Assembly: GCF_004341105.1 (NCBI RefSeq)
Contig: NZ_SLZK01000004.1
Coordinates: 248,001 to 312,000, forward strand
From: Rhizobium sp. BK418
GTDB taxonomy: Bacteria > Pseudomonadota > Alphaproteobacteria > Rhizobiales > Rhizobiaceae
Direction: 5' to 3'
DNA: 64,000 bases
Shown here: piece after piece, positions 15,063 to 24,317 of the stretch
Numbering within the stretch: the stretch's first letter is position 1
How the letters are laid out: each line of letters begins with the position of its first letter
Program-made: the position numbers and the translations under genes
Notes under the pieces: model-generated
What the model was told of the DNA's origin: nothing
The model's database searches: none
The model's input: only the letters and a program-made list of their open reading frames with translations

Positions 15063-17177
15063 ATGCGCATACCCTACGTTTTTCTCGGTGCATTTCTTGC
15101 AATCGCACAGTGCGCTTATGCTGAAGTCGCAGCACCGCCTGCTCTGGTGCCGTTGAAGCGACAGGCGCAGGCTGCTGAGCTGAGTGCGCAATTTCTCACG
15201 CGTTACAGCTACAAGTCCATTCCTCTCGACGATGCCATGTCGGCCAGGATCATGGATCGGTTCATCAAATCACTTGATCCGGATCGCATGCTCTTCCTGC
15301 AAGCGGATATCGACAGATTCATGTCTGACCGCAACGAAATCGACGATGCCATCGAACGGCAGGACTTGAAGATCCCATTTGCCATCTTCAATGTGTACGA
15401 ACAGCGCGTTATCGACCGTATGACCTATGCGCGCGACCTGCTTAAGCGGGGCTTCGATTTCAGCACGCAGGAAACTTATTCCGTGCTGCGCGACAAAGAG
15501 CCCTGGCCTAAGTCTGTGGCCGAGAGCGATGAGCTTTGGCGCAAGCGCGTCAAAAACGATTGGTTGCGGTTGAAATTGGGCGGCAGGACCGACGCGGATA
15601 TTCGTCAGACGCTCGACAAACGCTACGCAAACACTCTCGATGGCGTTTACAAATATAAAAGCGACGATGTTTTCCAGTCGTTCATGGACGCCTATGCAAC
15701 GTCGGTCGACCCGCACACCGACTATTTTGGCGCAGCTGCTTCCGCCGATTTCAATATCTCGATGAAGCTTTCGCTGTTTGGTATCGGTGCGGTGCTGCAG
15801 GACCGCGACGGTTACACGACGATCCGTGAGCTCGTGCCCGGCGGGCCGGCACAGTTATCCGGCAAGCTCGCAGTCGGAGACCGCATTACCGGCGTTGGCC
15901 AAGGCAAGAATGGGCCGGTCAAAGAGGTAGTGGGTACGCGTCTCGATGAGGTCGTGCAGCTGATACGCGGAAAGAAAGGCTCCGTCGTGCGTCTGGACAT
16001 CCTGCCGGCCGATGCCGGAGCGGATGGCGCTCATCGCATCATCAGCCTGGTGCGTGATAAAATCAGTCTCGAAAAGCAGGCTGCCAGCAAGACAGTGCTA
16101 TCCGTAAAAGTGGGCGACGCCACACGCAAAATCGGGGTGATTACTCTGCCGGTATTCTACGAGGATTTTGAAGCCCGGCGCAAAGGGGACAAGGACTACA
16201 AAAGTGCAAGTCGCGACGTCGCAAAGCTTCTCGACGAGCTGAAGCAGGAAAAGGTCGATAGCGTTCTCATCGATATTCGCAACAATGGCGGCGGTTCATT
16301 GGACGAGGCAATTGATTTGACCGGCCTGTTCATCGGCAACGGCCCCGTCGTTCAGCAGCGCAGCAGCGACGGCAAGGTCGAGGTGAGAAGCGCTGACCTT
16401 TCGGCGCCTGTCTGGACAGGCCCGCTGGGTGTCCTGATCAATCGCGGCTCAGCGTCGGCTTCGGAAATTTTTGCCGCGGCCATCCAGGATTACGGCCGAG
16501 GTGTGATCATCGGCGAACCCAGTTTCGGGAAGGGTACGGTTCAGACCGTGGTCGATCTCGACCAGGTGGTTCGCAACAGCAAACCCGAATTCGGCGAACT
16601 CAAGGTGACGATCGCCCAGTTTTTCCGCGTCAATGGTGGTACGACGCAGCTGCGCGGGGTAACGCCTGATATCAGCTTGCCGGGACTTTCCGATCCGACG
16701 AGCCTCGGCGAGACCAGTTATGACAATGCCCTGCCGTGGGCGCAGATCAAGCCCGCCAACTATACGCCCGTCGACACCGTCTCGACGTTGTTGCCGGCAT
16801 TGCAAAGCCGCCACGATGCGCGGGTTGCGAGCGACCCGGATTTCCAACGCCTGATAAAGGACATTGCAGACCTGAAGGCGCAGCGCGAGAAAGGGGTTAT
16901 CTCCCTCAATGAAGCCGAGCGCCGCAAAGAAGCGGCTGCCCGAGCAGAGCGGCTCAAGTCTCGTGCGCAATCAAGCGATGGCGAAGATACCGGCGGAGAT
17001 GACGGTCTGCAGTCAGACGAGCGCAGTCTGAGCGCTGATATTGCCATTGAAAATGCCCGCAAGAATGCAAAAGACGTCTTGCTGAACGAGTCCGCCGCCA
17101 TTCTTGCTGACGAGGCGGATTTGCGGGAAGGCACCAAGGCAGCCACCAAACAATCAGGAAGCACGAACGGAAAGTAA
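15063..17177 (+). CDS. prc: Tail-specific periplasmic protease Prc (CtpA family, S41)
   Basis: This 704-residue protein is a C-terminal processing protease of the Prc/Tsp type, which degrades or trims periplasmic proteins from their C-termini. It has an N-terminal signal sequence ending QCAYA, a long helical N-terminal region, a PDZ domain at about 240-330 (LVPGGPAQLSGKLAVGDRI) and the S41 protease domain. The catalytic dyad is Ser465 in NRGSASASEIF and Lys490 in GEPSFGKGTVQ, 25 residues apart as in E. coli Prc. The C-terminal part is charged and low-complexity. It stands alone; its stop codon is 2 bases from the stop of the convergent AraC gene. Confidence 0.93.
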   Translation: MRIPYVFLGAFLAIAQCAYAEVAAPPALVPLKRQAQAAELSAQFLTRYSYKSIPLDDAMSARIMDRFIKSLDPDRMLFLQADIDRFMSDRNEIDDAIERQDLKIPFAIFNVYEQRVIDRMTYARDLLKRGFDFSTQETYSVLRDKEPWPKSVAESDELWRKRVKNDWLRLKLGGRTDADIRQTLDKRYANTLDGVYKYKSDDVFQSFMDAYATSVDPHTDYFGAAASADFNISMKLSLFGIGAVLQDRDGYTTIRELVPGGPAQLSGKLAVGDRITGVGQGKNGPVKEVVGTRLDEVVQLIRGKKGSVVRLDILPADAGADGAHRIISLVRDKISLEKQAASKTVLSVKVGDATRKIGVITLPVFYEDFEARRKGDKDYKSASRDVAKLLDELKQEKVDSVLIDIRNNGGGSLDEAIDLTGLFIGNGPVVQQRSSDGKVEVRSADLSAPVWTGPLGVLINRGSASASEIFAAAIQDYGRGVIIGEPSFGKGTVQTVVDLDQVVRNSKPEFGELKVTIAQFFRVNGGTTQLRGVTPDISLPGLSDPTSLGETSYDNALPWAQIKPANYTPVDTVSTLLPALQSRHDARVASDPDFQRLIKDIADLKAQREKGVISLNEAERRKEAAARAERLKSRAQSSDGEDTGGDDGLQSDERSLSADIAIENARKNAKDVLLNESAAILADEADLREGTKAATKQSGSTNGK

Positions 17178-17179
17178 CC

Positions 17180-18055
17180 CTACCGGCTGCGGCCGATGCT
17201 CGCATACATGCCGGTCGTTCGGAATTCGGTCGGAGTGATGCCGTATACGCGCCGGAAAACCTTGGCGAAGTAGTTGGCGTCTTCGAAGCCGCACATGATC
17301 GAGACTTCCTTGACCGGCAGAAAATCAGCCTTGGTCAATAGTTTTGCGGCGCGCTGCAGGCGCTGCTGCAGCACATATTCGGCCGGCGGCACGCCCTCGC
17401 TTTCGGCAAAGCTGCGGGAGAAATGAGCGCGGCTCAGGCCGACGATCGCCGCAAGATCATTGACCGGCAACGGTTTTTCCAGATTGGCATTGATGTGATC
17501 GATTACCGGCTGCATGACGCTCTGTTCGGCCATGAAGGCCGGCGCGCCAAAAATATCGTCGTAAAGCGCCATTGCGGCTTCATAAGCGATTGCCGAGGCA
17601 GAACCGGGAGTGTTTGCACCCTTGACGAGGCGCAGGCTGCAATCGGCCAGATGGTCGATGGTCTGTGGTTGCAGCTTCAGCACGGGACCAGCGAGCGCCA
17701 GCACCATCTTGTGGATGCGCAGCGTCTCCTCGCCATTCATCGAGATCCAGAAATATTCCCAGCGCTCGCCCTTTTCCAGCCAGTAGCGGTGATTGTGCGG
17801 CACCAGCACCATCATCGTGTCACCGCTCTGGAGCTTGTAATTGCGGTTCTGGTAGCGCAGGCGGCCGGTGCCGCTGATCGTGTGCTGCAGCACCGTGAAA
17901 GGGGTCTGGCCGCGCTTTCTGCCGTCCCAGTCATAGGTTTCGTCTTCGCGCACCTCGTAGCCGGCGCTTGTCGGCATGGCATGCAGCCGCTGGCGCCCGC
18001 GCGGCAGCGAAACTGTCCTCATCGACTGTCCGTTGGCGATCAAATCCTGCAGCAC
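17180..18055 (-). CDS. AraC family regulator, probable activator of the alpha-galactoside operon (AgpT-like)
   Basis: The last 100 residues hold two helix-turn-helix motifs of the AraC/XylS type (PVNDLAAIVGLSRAHFSRSF, then VKEVSIMCGFEDANYFAKVF) ending in the family signature YGITPTEFR. The N-terminal part is a cupin-like sugar-sensing domain (TISGTGRLRYQNRNYKLQSG). It is divergent from a GH4 gene and the Agp-type transporter. In Sinorhizobium meliloti an AraC-like activator, AgpT, switches on alpha-galactoside genes, so this is the likely equivalent. The start is uncertain: GTG at 18055 has GAGGG seven bases before it, ATG at 18022 is the alternative, and the frame is open to 18175. Confidence 0.85.
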   Translation of the reverse strand: MLQDLIANGQSMRTVSLPRGRQRLHAMPTSAGYEVREDETYDWDGRKRGQTPFTVLQHTISGTGRLRYQNRNYKLQSGDTMMVLVPHNHRYWLEKGERWEYFWISMNGEETLRIHKMVLALAGPVLKLQPQTIDHLADCSLRLVKGANTPGSASAIAYEAAMALYDDIFGAPAFMAEQSVMQPVIDHINANLEKPLPVNDLAAIVGLSRAHFSRSFAESEGVPPAEYVLQQRLQRAAKLLTKADFLPVKEVSIMCGFEDANYFAKVFRRVYGITPTEFRTTGMYASIGRSR

Positions 18056-18268
18056 AAAATTACCCTCGAAAGCATAATCCTTCTCTGGCCGCTCCTTCGA
18101 ATATGCGCATAATCCCCTCTCACAAGAGGAAGAGATCGCGGTCGAAAGAATGGCCGGGAGGAATACAGGCACCATTTCCGGTATTTTTAGCCGACATGTG
18201 CTAGCATGCCGTCCGGCCCTCCTTTGTTGTCTTTCTCCCTAGCATTTGATCGGATCGAGGTGAAGGAT

Positions 18269-19735
18269 ATGAGTTTCAAAATCGCTATCATCGGGGCAGG
18301 CAGTGTCGGTTTCACCAAGAAGCTGTTCACGGACATTCTCTGCGTGCCGGAATTCAAGGACATCGAATTCGCGCTGACTGACCTCAGCGAGCATAACCTC
18401 CAGATGATCAAGGCGATCCTCGACAAGATCGTCGAGTCGAACAAGCTGCCGACAAAGGTGACGGCGACGACAGATCGCCGCAAGGCGTTGGAAGGTGCCC
18501 GTTATGTCATCAGCTGCGTGCGCGTCGGCGGGCTGGAAGCCTATGCCGACGACATCAGAATTCCCCTGAAATATGGTATCGACCAGTGCGTCGGCGATAC
18601 GATCTGCGCCGGTGGCATTCTCTACGGCCAGCGCAATATTCCGGTCATCCTCGATTTCTGCAAAGATATCCGCGAGGTCGCGGCACCCGGTGCGAAATTC
18701 CTGAACTACGCCAATCCGATGGCGATGAACACCTGGGCGGCCATCGAATACGGCAAGATCGATACGGTCGGCCTCTGCCACGGGGTCCAGCACGGCGCCG
18801 AACAGATTGCCGAAGTGCTCGGAGCCAAGTCACCAAACGAACTGGACTACATCTGCTCCGGCATCAATCACCAGACCTGGTTCGTCGATCTGCGTCTCAA
18901 TGGCCGCAAGATCGGCAAGGATGAGCTGGTCGCAGCCTTCGAGGCCCATCCGGTCTATTCGCAGCAGGAGAAGCTGCGCATCGACGTCCTGAAGCGTTTC
19001 GGTGTCTACTCGACCGAAAGCAACGGCCATCTCTCCGAATACCTGCCCTGGTATCGCAAGCGGCCTGACGAAATCACCAAGTGGATCGACATGTCTGACT
19101 GGATCCACGGCGAAACCGGCGGTTATCTGCGCCACTCGACCGAGACCCGCAACTGGTTCGAGACGGAATTCCCGCAATTCCTCGCCTCGGCCGAAAAGCC
19201 CATCGATCCGGCCAAGCGATCCAACGAGCATGCAAGCCATATCCTCGAGGCGCTGGAAACCGGTCGCGTCTATCGCGGACATTTCAACGTCAAGAATACC
19301 GGTGTCATCACCAACTTGCCGTCAGACGCGATCATCGAGTCGCCCGGCTTCGTCGATCGCTTCGGCATCAACATGGTCTCCGGCATCACCATTCCAGAAG
19401 CCTGTGCGGCGACCTGCATCTCATCGATCAATGTCCAGCGCATGTCGGTTCATGCGGCTATTTCGGGCGATATCGATCTTCTGAAGCTTGCGGTCCTGCA
19501 CGACCCGCTGGTTGGTGCGGTTTCGACGCCCGAAGAAGTTTGGCAGATGGTGGACGAAATGGTCGTCGCCCAGGCCCGCTGGCTGCCGCAATATGCTGAT
19601 GCCGTTCCGGCTGCCAAGGAGCGGCTGGCGAACGCGAAGGTGAAGACGAGGGAGTGGGAAGGGGCCGCGCGTCGCCACGTCCGCTCCATCGAGGAGCTTC
19701 GCGTCGAAAAGGCGGCGCTGAAGCAGGCTGTTTGA
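18269..19735 (+). CDS. melA: Alpha-galactosidase, glycoside hydrolase family 4
   Basis: The 488-residue GH4 enzyme uses NAD and a divalent metal to hydrolyse alpha-galactosides such as melibiose in the cytoplasm by an oxidation-elimination route. The NAD-binding motif IIGAGSVGFTKK is at the N-terminus. The metal ligands are the cysteine in LCHGVQHG (about residue 170) and the histidine in GINHQTWFVDL (about 200). The start MSFKIAIIG follows GAGGTG by six bases; an in-frame codon at 18206 would add 21 residues unlike the family. It is the first gene of an operon with an Agp-like importer, and the AraC gene faces away from it. Confidence 0.92.
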   Translation: MSFKIAIIGAGSVGFTKKLFTDILCVPEFKDIEFALTDLSEHNLQMIKAILDKIVESNKLPTKVTATTDRRKALEGARYVISCVRVGGLEAYADDIRIPLKYGIDQCVGDTICAGGILYGQRNIPVILDFCKDIREVAAPGAKFLNYANPMAMNTWAAIEYGKIDTVGLCHGVQHGAEQIAEVLGAKSPNELDYICSGINHQTWFVDLRLNGRKIGKDELVAAFEAHPVYSQQEKLRIDVLKRFGVYSTESNGHLSEYLPWYRKRPDEITKWIDMSDWIHGETGGYLRHSTETRNWFETEFPQFLASAEKPIDPAKRSNEHASHILEALETGRVYRGHFNVKNTGVITNLPSDAIIESPGFVDRFGINMVSGITIPEACAATCISSINVQRMSVHAAISGDIDLLKLAVLHDPLVGAVSTPEEVWQMVDEMVVAQARWLPQYADAVPAAKERLANAKVKTREWEGAARRHVRSIEELRVEKAALKQAV

Positions 19736-19857
19736 ATTAGATGAAAGAAGCTGCGGCGGTCCTTCGGGAGGAAGACCATCGCGCTGAAGCTTCCTTCATC
19801 GTCGTTTGAGGAGAAGCGGAGACGCGAGCAAGCGCTCCGGAACAAGAGGGAGAGACG

Positions 19858-21945
19858 ATGACGAAATTCCGTAAGATCGGCATCTTGGCGGGACTGGCGC
19901 TTGGCGTTTCAGTCGCGGCGCTGCATGCCTATGCGTCCGAGCCGACGGTACCGCCGGCTCCGCCGGCCTTCCCGGCGGAAGGCAAGATCAAATATGTGTC
20001 CCGCGATTCCATCCTGGAGTTCAAGGCGCTGCCCGAATACCATGAGCCGGACTGGGTGACGAAGAATTTCGTCGATACCGGCAAGCTGCCGGCGGTCAAG
20101 GATCGCCTGCCTAAGGAACCGATGGTCTTCAAGACCGAGAACATGCCTGATGGTCCCGGCGTCTATGGCGACGTGATGCGCCATGTCATCGGCGGCCGGC
20201 CGGAGGGCTGGAACTACGGCGCCGGCCAGACGCAGGGCTGGGGCGGCATCGACATCGGCCTCTCCGAATGCCTGACGCGCACAGCACCGCTCTTCCAGGT
20301 GGAGGCCAAGGATACCGAGCCGTTGCCCAACCTTGCCAAGGGCTGGGAGTGGTCGCAGGACGGCCACAAGCTGACCATGCACCTGATCGAAGGCGCCAAG
20401 TGGTCCGACGGCGCGCCCTTTAATGCCGATGACCTCATGTTCTATTGGGAAGACGAAGTCATCGACCCGAACGTTTCGCCGCTCGGCGGCGGCGCATCGC
20501 CGGAAGCTTTCGGCGAGGGAACGACCCTTACGAAGATCGATGACTACACGGTCGAATGGACCTTCAAGGAAGCCTTCCCGAAGCAGTATCTCTATACGAT
20601 GGCCTATCCGAACTTCTGCCCGGGTCCGTCGCATATCCTGAAGCCCCAGCACCCGAAATATTCCAAGAACACCTACGATCAGTTCAAGAACGCTTTCCCG
20701 CCGGAATTCATGAATATGCCGGTCATGGGCGCCTGGGTGCCGGTCGAATATCGGCCCGACGACATCATCGTCATGCGCCGCAATCCCTATTATTGGAAGG
20801 TCGACGAGAAGGGCAACCAGCTGCCTTATCTCAACGAGCTGCACTACAAGCTCTCCACCTGGGCCGACCGTGACGTGCAGGCGGTTGCCGGTTCTGCCGA
20901 TTTCTCGAACCTCGAGCAGCCGGAAAATTTCGTGGCCTCGCTGAAGCGTGCTGCCGAAAAGACCGCTCCTGCGCGTCTCGCCTTCGGCCCGCGCCTTATC
21001 GGCTATAACCTGCGCATGAACCTCTCGGGCAATGGCTGGGGTGATCCCGACGCCCGCGGTCAGGCCATTCGCGAACTCAACCGAAACGAGGACTTCCGCA
21101 AGGCGGTGACCATGGCAGTCGACCGCAAGGCGATCGGCGACTCCCTCGTCAAGGGACCGTTCACGGCGATCTATGCAGGTGGCCTCTCATCCGGGACGAG
21201 TTTCTATGATCGCAACTCGACCGTCTATTATCCCTTCGACCTAAAGGGTGCCAAGGCGCTGCTTGCCAAGGTCGGCCTGAAGGATACCGATGGCGATGGT
21301 TTCGTGAACTTCCCGGCCGGAACCGCAGGCGGCAAGGACGTCGAAATCGTGCTTCTCGTCAACAACGACTACACGACGGACAAGAGTCTTGCCGAGGGTG
21401 TCGTCGGTCAGATGGAGAAGCTCGGCATCAAGATCATCATCAATGCCCTTGATGGCCCGAAGCGCGACAACGCGCATTATGCCGGCCAGTTCGACTGGCT
21501 GATCCAGCGCAACACAACCGAGCTCGCCTCAGTGGTGCAGAACACCGAACAGCTTGCCGCTGTCGGCCCGCGCACCAGCTGGCACCACCGTGCCGGCAAG
21601 GATAATCAGCTCGACCTCCTGCCTTACGAAAAGGAGCTTGCCGATATCGTCAACAAGTTCCGCACGAGCCAGGACAATGAGGAACGCGTTGCGCTCATGA
21701 AGCAGTACCAGAAGACGGCGACCGAACATGTCGATACCGTCGGCCTGACCGAATATCCGGGCGCGCTCATCATCAACAAGCGCTTCTCGAACATTCCCGA
21801 GGGTACGCCGATCATGATGTTCAATTGGGCCGAGGATTCCATCATCCGCGAGCGTGTGTGGGTGGCTGCCGACAAGCAGGGCAAGTACGAACTCTTCCCT
21901 CAACAGCTTCCCGGTAAGCCCGGGGACAAGGGTCCGATAAACTAA
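19858..21945 (+). CDS. agpA: Alpha-galactoside ABC transporter, periplasmic binding protein (AgpA-like)
   Basis: This 695-residue extracellular solute-binding protein of family 5 (the peptide/nickel family) has a signal sequence ending AYAS. Typical segments are WEWSQDGHKLTMHLIEGAKW at about residue 160 and the paired ligand domain through FRKAVTMAVDRKAIG. Although the fold is that of peptide-binding proteins, the S. meliloti homologue AgpA binds melibiose and raffinose. The neighbouring GH4 enzymes and AraC gene support the same role here. The protein is longer than usual DppA (about 535 residues), as is AgpA. It is followed by a 219-base gap with repeats and strong stem-loops before the permease genes. 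Confidence 0.88.
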   Translation: MTKFRKIGILAGLALGVSVAALHAYASEPTVPPAPPAFPAEGKIKYVSRDSILEFKALPEYHEPDWVTKNFVDTGKLPAVKDRLPKEPMVFKTENMPDGPGVYGDVMRHVIGGRPEGWNYGAGQTQGWGGIDIGLSECLTRTAPLFQVEAKDTEPLPNLAKGWEWSQDGHKLTMHLIEGAKWSDGAPFNADDLMFYWEDEVIDPNVSPLGGGASPEAFGEGTTLTKIDDYTVEWTFKEAFPKQYLYTMAYPNFCPGPSHILKPQHPKYSKNTYDQFKNAFPPEFMNMPVMGAWVPVEYRPDDIIVMRRNPYYWKVDEKGNQLPYLNELHYKLSTWADRDVQAVAGSADFSNLEQPENFVASLKRAAEKTAPARLAFGPRLIGYNLRMNLSGNGWGDPDARGQAIRELNRNEDFRKAVTMAVDRKAIGDSLVKGPFTAIYAGGLSSGTSFYDRNSTVYYPFDLKGAKALLAKVGLKDTDGDGFVNFPAGTAGGKDVEIVLLVNNDYTTDKSLAEGVVGQMEKLGIKIIINALDGPKRDNAHYAGQFDWLIQRNTTELASVVQNTEQLAAVGPRTSWHHRAGKDNQLDLLPYEKELADIVNKFRTSQDNEERVALMKQYQKTATEHVDTVGLTEYPGALIINKRFSNIPEGTPIMMFNWAEDSIIRERVWVAADKQGKYELFPQQLPGKPGDKGPIN

Positions 21946-22012
21946 GAGCAATTCCCAGCAAAAGTGCGCAGCGGTTTTGCGTGCGGGATTGCGTGAAAAC
22001 AAAGAGATAGAG
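21946..22012. repeat. Intergenic repeat resembling an element common in rhizobial genomes
   Basis: The segment starting GAGCAATTCC, with GCGGTTTTGCG in the middle and AAACAAAGAGATAGAGC at the end, resembles a small interspersed repeat I recognise from many Rhizobium intergenic regions. Only this one copy was noticed in the window. It lies directly after the binding-protein stop codon, which may say something about insertion preference. Confidence 0.5.
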
Positions 22013-22043
22013 CATCTCCATGGCTCGAAAAATGGAGATGCTC
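22010..22043 (+). other. Strong stem-loop between binding-protein and permease genes
   Basis: GAGCATCTCCAT and ATGGAGATGCTC form a perfect 12-base stem with a 10-base loop. A second GC-rich imperfect stem occurs near 22075-22105. No T-run follows, so it is more likely an mRNA 3'-end protecting structure or partial terminator than a full terminator. Confidence 0.7.
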
Positions 22044-22164
22044 GAGGAGCTCCCTCCCGAACGACAAGAGCTTCCGGTCGCGCGTGCTGCGCGCGGCCGG
22101 TCATAATTAACAAGCCGGCCGCGCTGAGACGAGCGACTGGCGGCAAGGAGAAGCGAACCGTCTG

Positions 22165-23172
22165 ATGTTACGATTCCTGCTCATGCGTATCGCCTCGGCG
22201 ATCCCCGTCCTCTTCATCCTGAGCGTGGTGACCTTCGCCATCATCCAGGCACCGCCCGGAGATTATGCTGATTACATCCGTTCGCAGTTGATCAATCAGG
22301 GCGGGGCTTCCTTTGCGCAAGCCGATGCCCAGGCCCAGGCCTACCGTGTCGAACACGGCCTCGATCAGCCGCTTGTCGTCCAATACGTCAACTGGATCAC
22401 GGGCATCGTAACCAAAGGCGATTTCGGCTACAGCATGTTCTACAACAAGCCGGTTGCCGACGTGGTCGGCGAGCGCCTGCCGCGCACGCTGGCGCTCGCG
22501 CTGGTCTGCCACATTTTTGCGTCTATCCTCGGCATCACCTTCGGCATCTGGGCGGCGACCCGCCAATATAGCTGGATCGACAGCCTGCTCTCCGGCATCT
22601 CTTTCCTCGGCATGACGGTACCGCGCTTTCTCATGGCGCTGATCATCGTCTACCTGCTCGTCTTCCAGTTCAATGTGACGGAAATCGGCAGCTTCTTCTC
22701 GCCGCAATATGGCGGAGCGCCATGGTCCTGGGCGAAATTCATGGATCTCGTGAGCCACGTCTGGCCGGTCGTAGCGATCGCCACCTTCGGCGGGCTCGCC
22801 TATAACATGCGCGTCATGCGCGGCAACCTGCTCGATACGCTGAACGCTCAATATGTCGAGACAGCGCGCGCCAAGGGGCTTTCGGGGGGCGCGGTTGTCA
22901 TGCGCCACGCCGTTCCCAACGCGCTGCATCCGCTCGTCATGTATCAGGGTGTCGTGCTTCCCTATATGCTGACCGGCGAGATCGAGACCGCGATTATCTT
23001 TGCGCTACCGACCGTCGGTCCGGCGATCGTCGGCTCTATGGCGATCGGTGACGTCTATGTCACTGCAACGTTCATGCTGGTGCTGTCTGCAACACTGATC
23101 GTCGGCAATATCATCGCCGATATGCTGCTTGCCATGCTCGATCCGCGGGTCCGTCAATATGGAGGAGCCTGA
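22165..23172 (+). CDS. agpB: Alpha-galactoside ABC transporter permease (DppB type)
   Basis: This 335-residue inner-membrane protein has six predicted membrane segments. The first helix (FLLMRIASAIPVLFILSVVT) is typical of DppB-type permeases, and a coupling loop with ETARAKGLSGGAVVMRH (about residues 231-247) contacts the ATPase. Together with the next gene it forms the membrane channel for the sugar bound by the AgpA-like protein. It ends one base before the start region of the partner permease gene, showing tight coupling. Confidence 0.88.
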   Translation: MLRFLLMRIASAIPVLFILSVVTFAIIQAPPGDYADYIRSQLINQGGASFAQADAQAQAYRVEHGLDQPLVVQYVNWITGIVTKGDFGYSMFYNKPVADVVGERLPRTLALALVCHIFASILGITFGIWAATRQYSWIDSLLSGISFLGMTVPRFLMALIIVYLLVFQFNVTEIGSFFSPQYGGAPWSWAKFMDLVSHVWPVVAIATFGGLAYNMRVMRGNLLDTLNAQYVETARAKGLSGGAVVMRHAVPNALHPLVMYQGVVLPYMLTGEIETAIIFALPTVGPAIVGSMAIGDVYVTATFMLVLSATLIVGNIIADMLLAMLDPRVRQYGGA

Positions 23173-23173
23173 T

Positions 23174-24307
23174 ATGTTTGCCTTCGACTCTTCCACGCCG
23201 CAGCCACCGCATGAGGAAACCGTCAGGAATGCCGGTCACGGCAACGAGAGCTATATGGCGCTCGTCTGGCGCCGGCTGCGACGCTCCTGGACCGGCATGA
23301 TCGGCCTTGTCCTCGTCGGCCTGCTGATCATCATGGCGGTCTTTGCCGATTTCTTTGCGCCAATGGATCCGAAGGCGACCGATGTCGGCTTCGCACCGCC
23401 GCAACTGATCAGCATCCATGACAAGGAAGGCAATTTCGTCTGGCCGCGGATCTACGCGCTGGCCGATTCCGAAGAACTCGATCCCGTCACTTTCCAGCCG
23501 ATCGTCGGCCTTGACTACGACAATCCGCGCTCCCTAGGTTTCTTCGTGAAAGGGTCGGACTATAACCTGCTAGGCCTCATCCCGGCCAATCGACACTTCT
23601 TCGGTTCCGTGGACGGCCAGCCGGTGCACTTCCTCGGCACGGATAAATTTGGTCGCGATGTGCTGTCGCGCGCCATTATCGGCTCACGCATCTCGCTGAT
23701 GATCGCGCTGACCGTCGTCTTCATCGTCACCATCGTCGGGACGACCGTCGGTATGGTCTCTGGCTATTATGGCGGCGCTTTCGACGTCTGGGTCCAGCGT
23801 TTCGTCGAGCTGGTGCTCGCCTTCCCCCAGCTGCCGCTTTATCTGGCGCTGACATCTTTGATCCCGATCACGGCGCCCACGAATGTCTTCCTCGCCTTCG
23901 TGATCTTCGTCATGTCGGCGCTTGGTTGGGCGCAGATGTCACGCGAGGTGCGCGGCAAGACGCTGGCGCTGGCGCGTATCGAATATGTGCGGGCTGCAAT
24001 GGCCGTCGGGGCAACCGATCGGCGCATCATTTTTCAGCATATTTTCCCGAACGTGATGAGCCATGTGATCGTTGCCGTTACGATCCATATTCCAAGCGTT
24101 GTGCTGCTGGAATCCTTCCTCGGCTTCCTCGGCTTTGCCGTAAAGCCGCCGCTGATCTCCTGGGGGCTGATGCTGCAGGACACGGCCAACTATTCCGTCA
24201 TCGGAACCTATCCCTGGATTCTGACGCCCGTCGCTTTCGTGCTGATCACCGTCTTCGCCTTCAATGCGCTGGGCGATGGTCTGCGTGATGCGGTCGACCC
24301 CTACTGA
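23174..24307 (+). CDS. agpC: Alpha-galactoside ABC transporter permease (DppC type)
   Basis: The 377-residue DppC-type permease has a long N-terminal region with the first helix at about 38-60. A periplasmic insert of about 90 residues follows, then five further helices. The coupling loop contains EYVRAAMAVGATDRRIIFQH. GGAGGA lies seven bases before the ATG at 23174; an in-frame ATG at 23159 would overlap the preceding gene and is less likely. The insert after the first helix is longer than in peptide permeases and matches the sugar-type members I know in rhizobia. Confidence 0.87.
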   Translation: MFAFDSSTPQPPHEETVRNAGHGNESYMALVWRRLRRSWTGMIGLVLVGLLIIMAVFADFFAPMDPKATDVGFAPPQLISIHDKEGNFVWPRIYALADSEELDPVTFQPIVGLDYDNPRSLGFFVKGSDYNLLGLIPANRHFFGSVDGQPVHFLGTDKFGRDVLSRAIIGSRISLMIALTVVFIVTIVGTTVGMVSGYYGGAFDVWVQRFVELVLAFPQLPLYLALTSLIPITAPTNVFLAFVIFVMSALGWAQMSREVRGKTLALARIEYVRAAMAVGATDRRIIFQHIFPNVMSHVIVAVTIHIPSVVLLESFLGFLGFAVKPPLISWGLMLQDTANYSVIGTYPWILTPVAFVLITVFAFNALGDGLRDAVDPY

Positions 24308-24317
24308 GGTGATGAAG

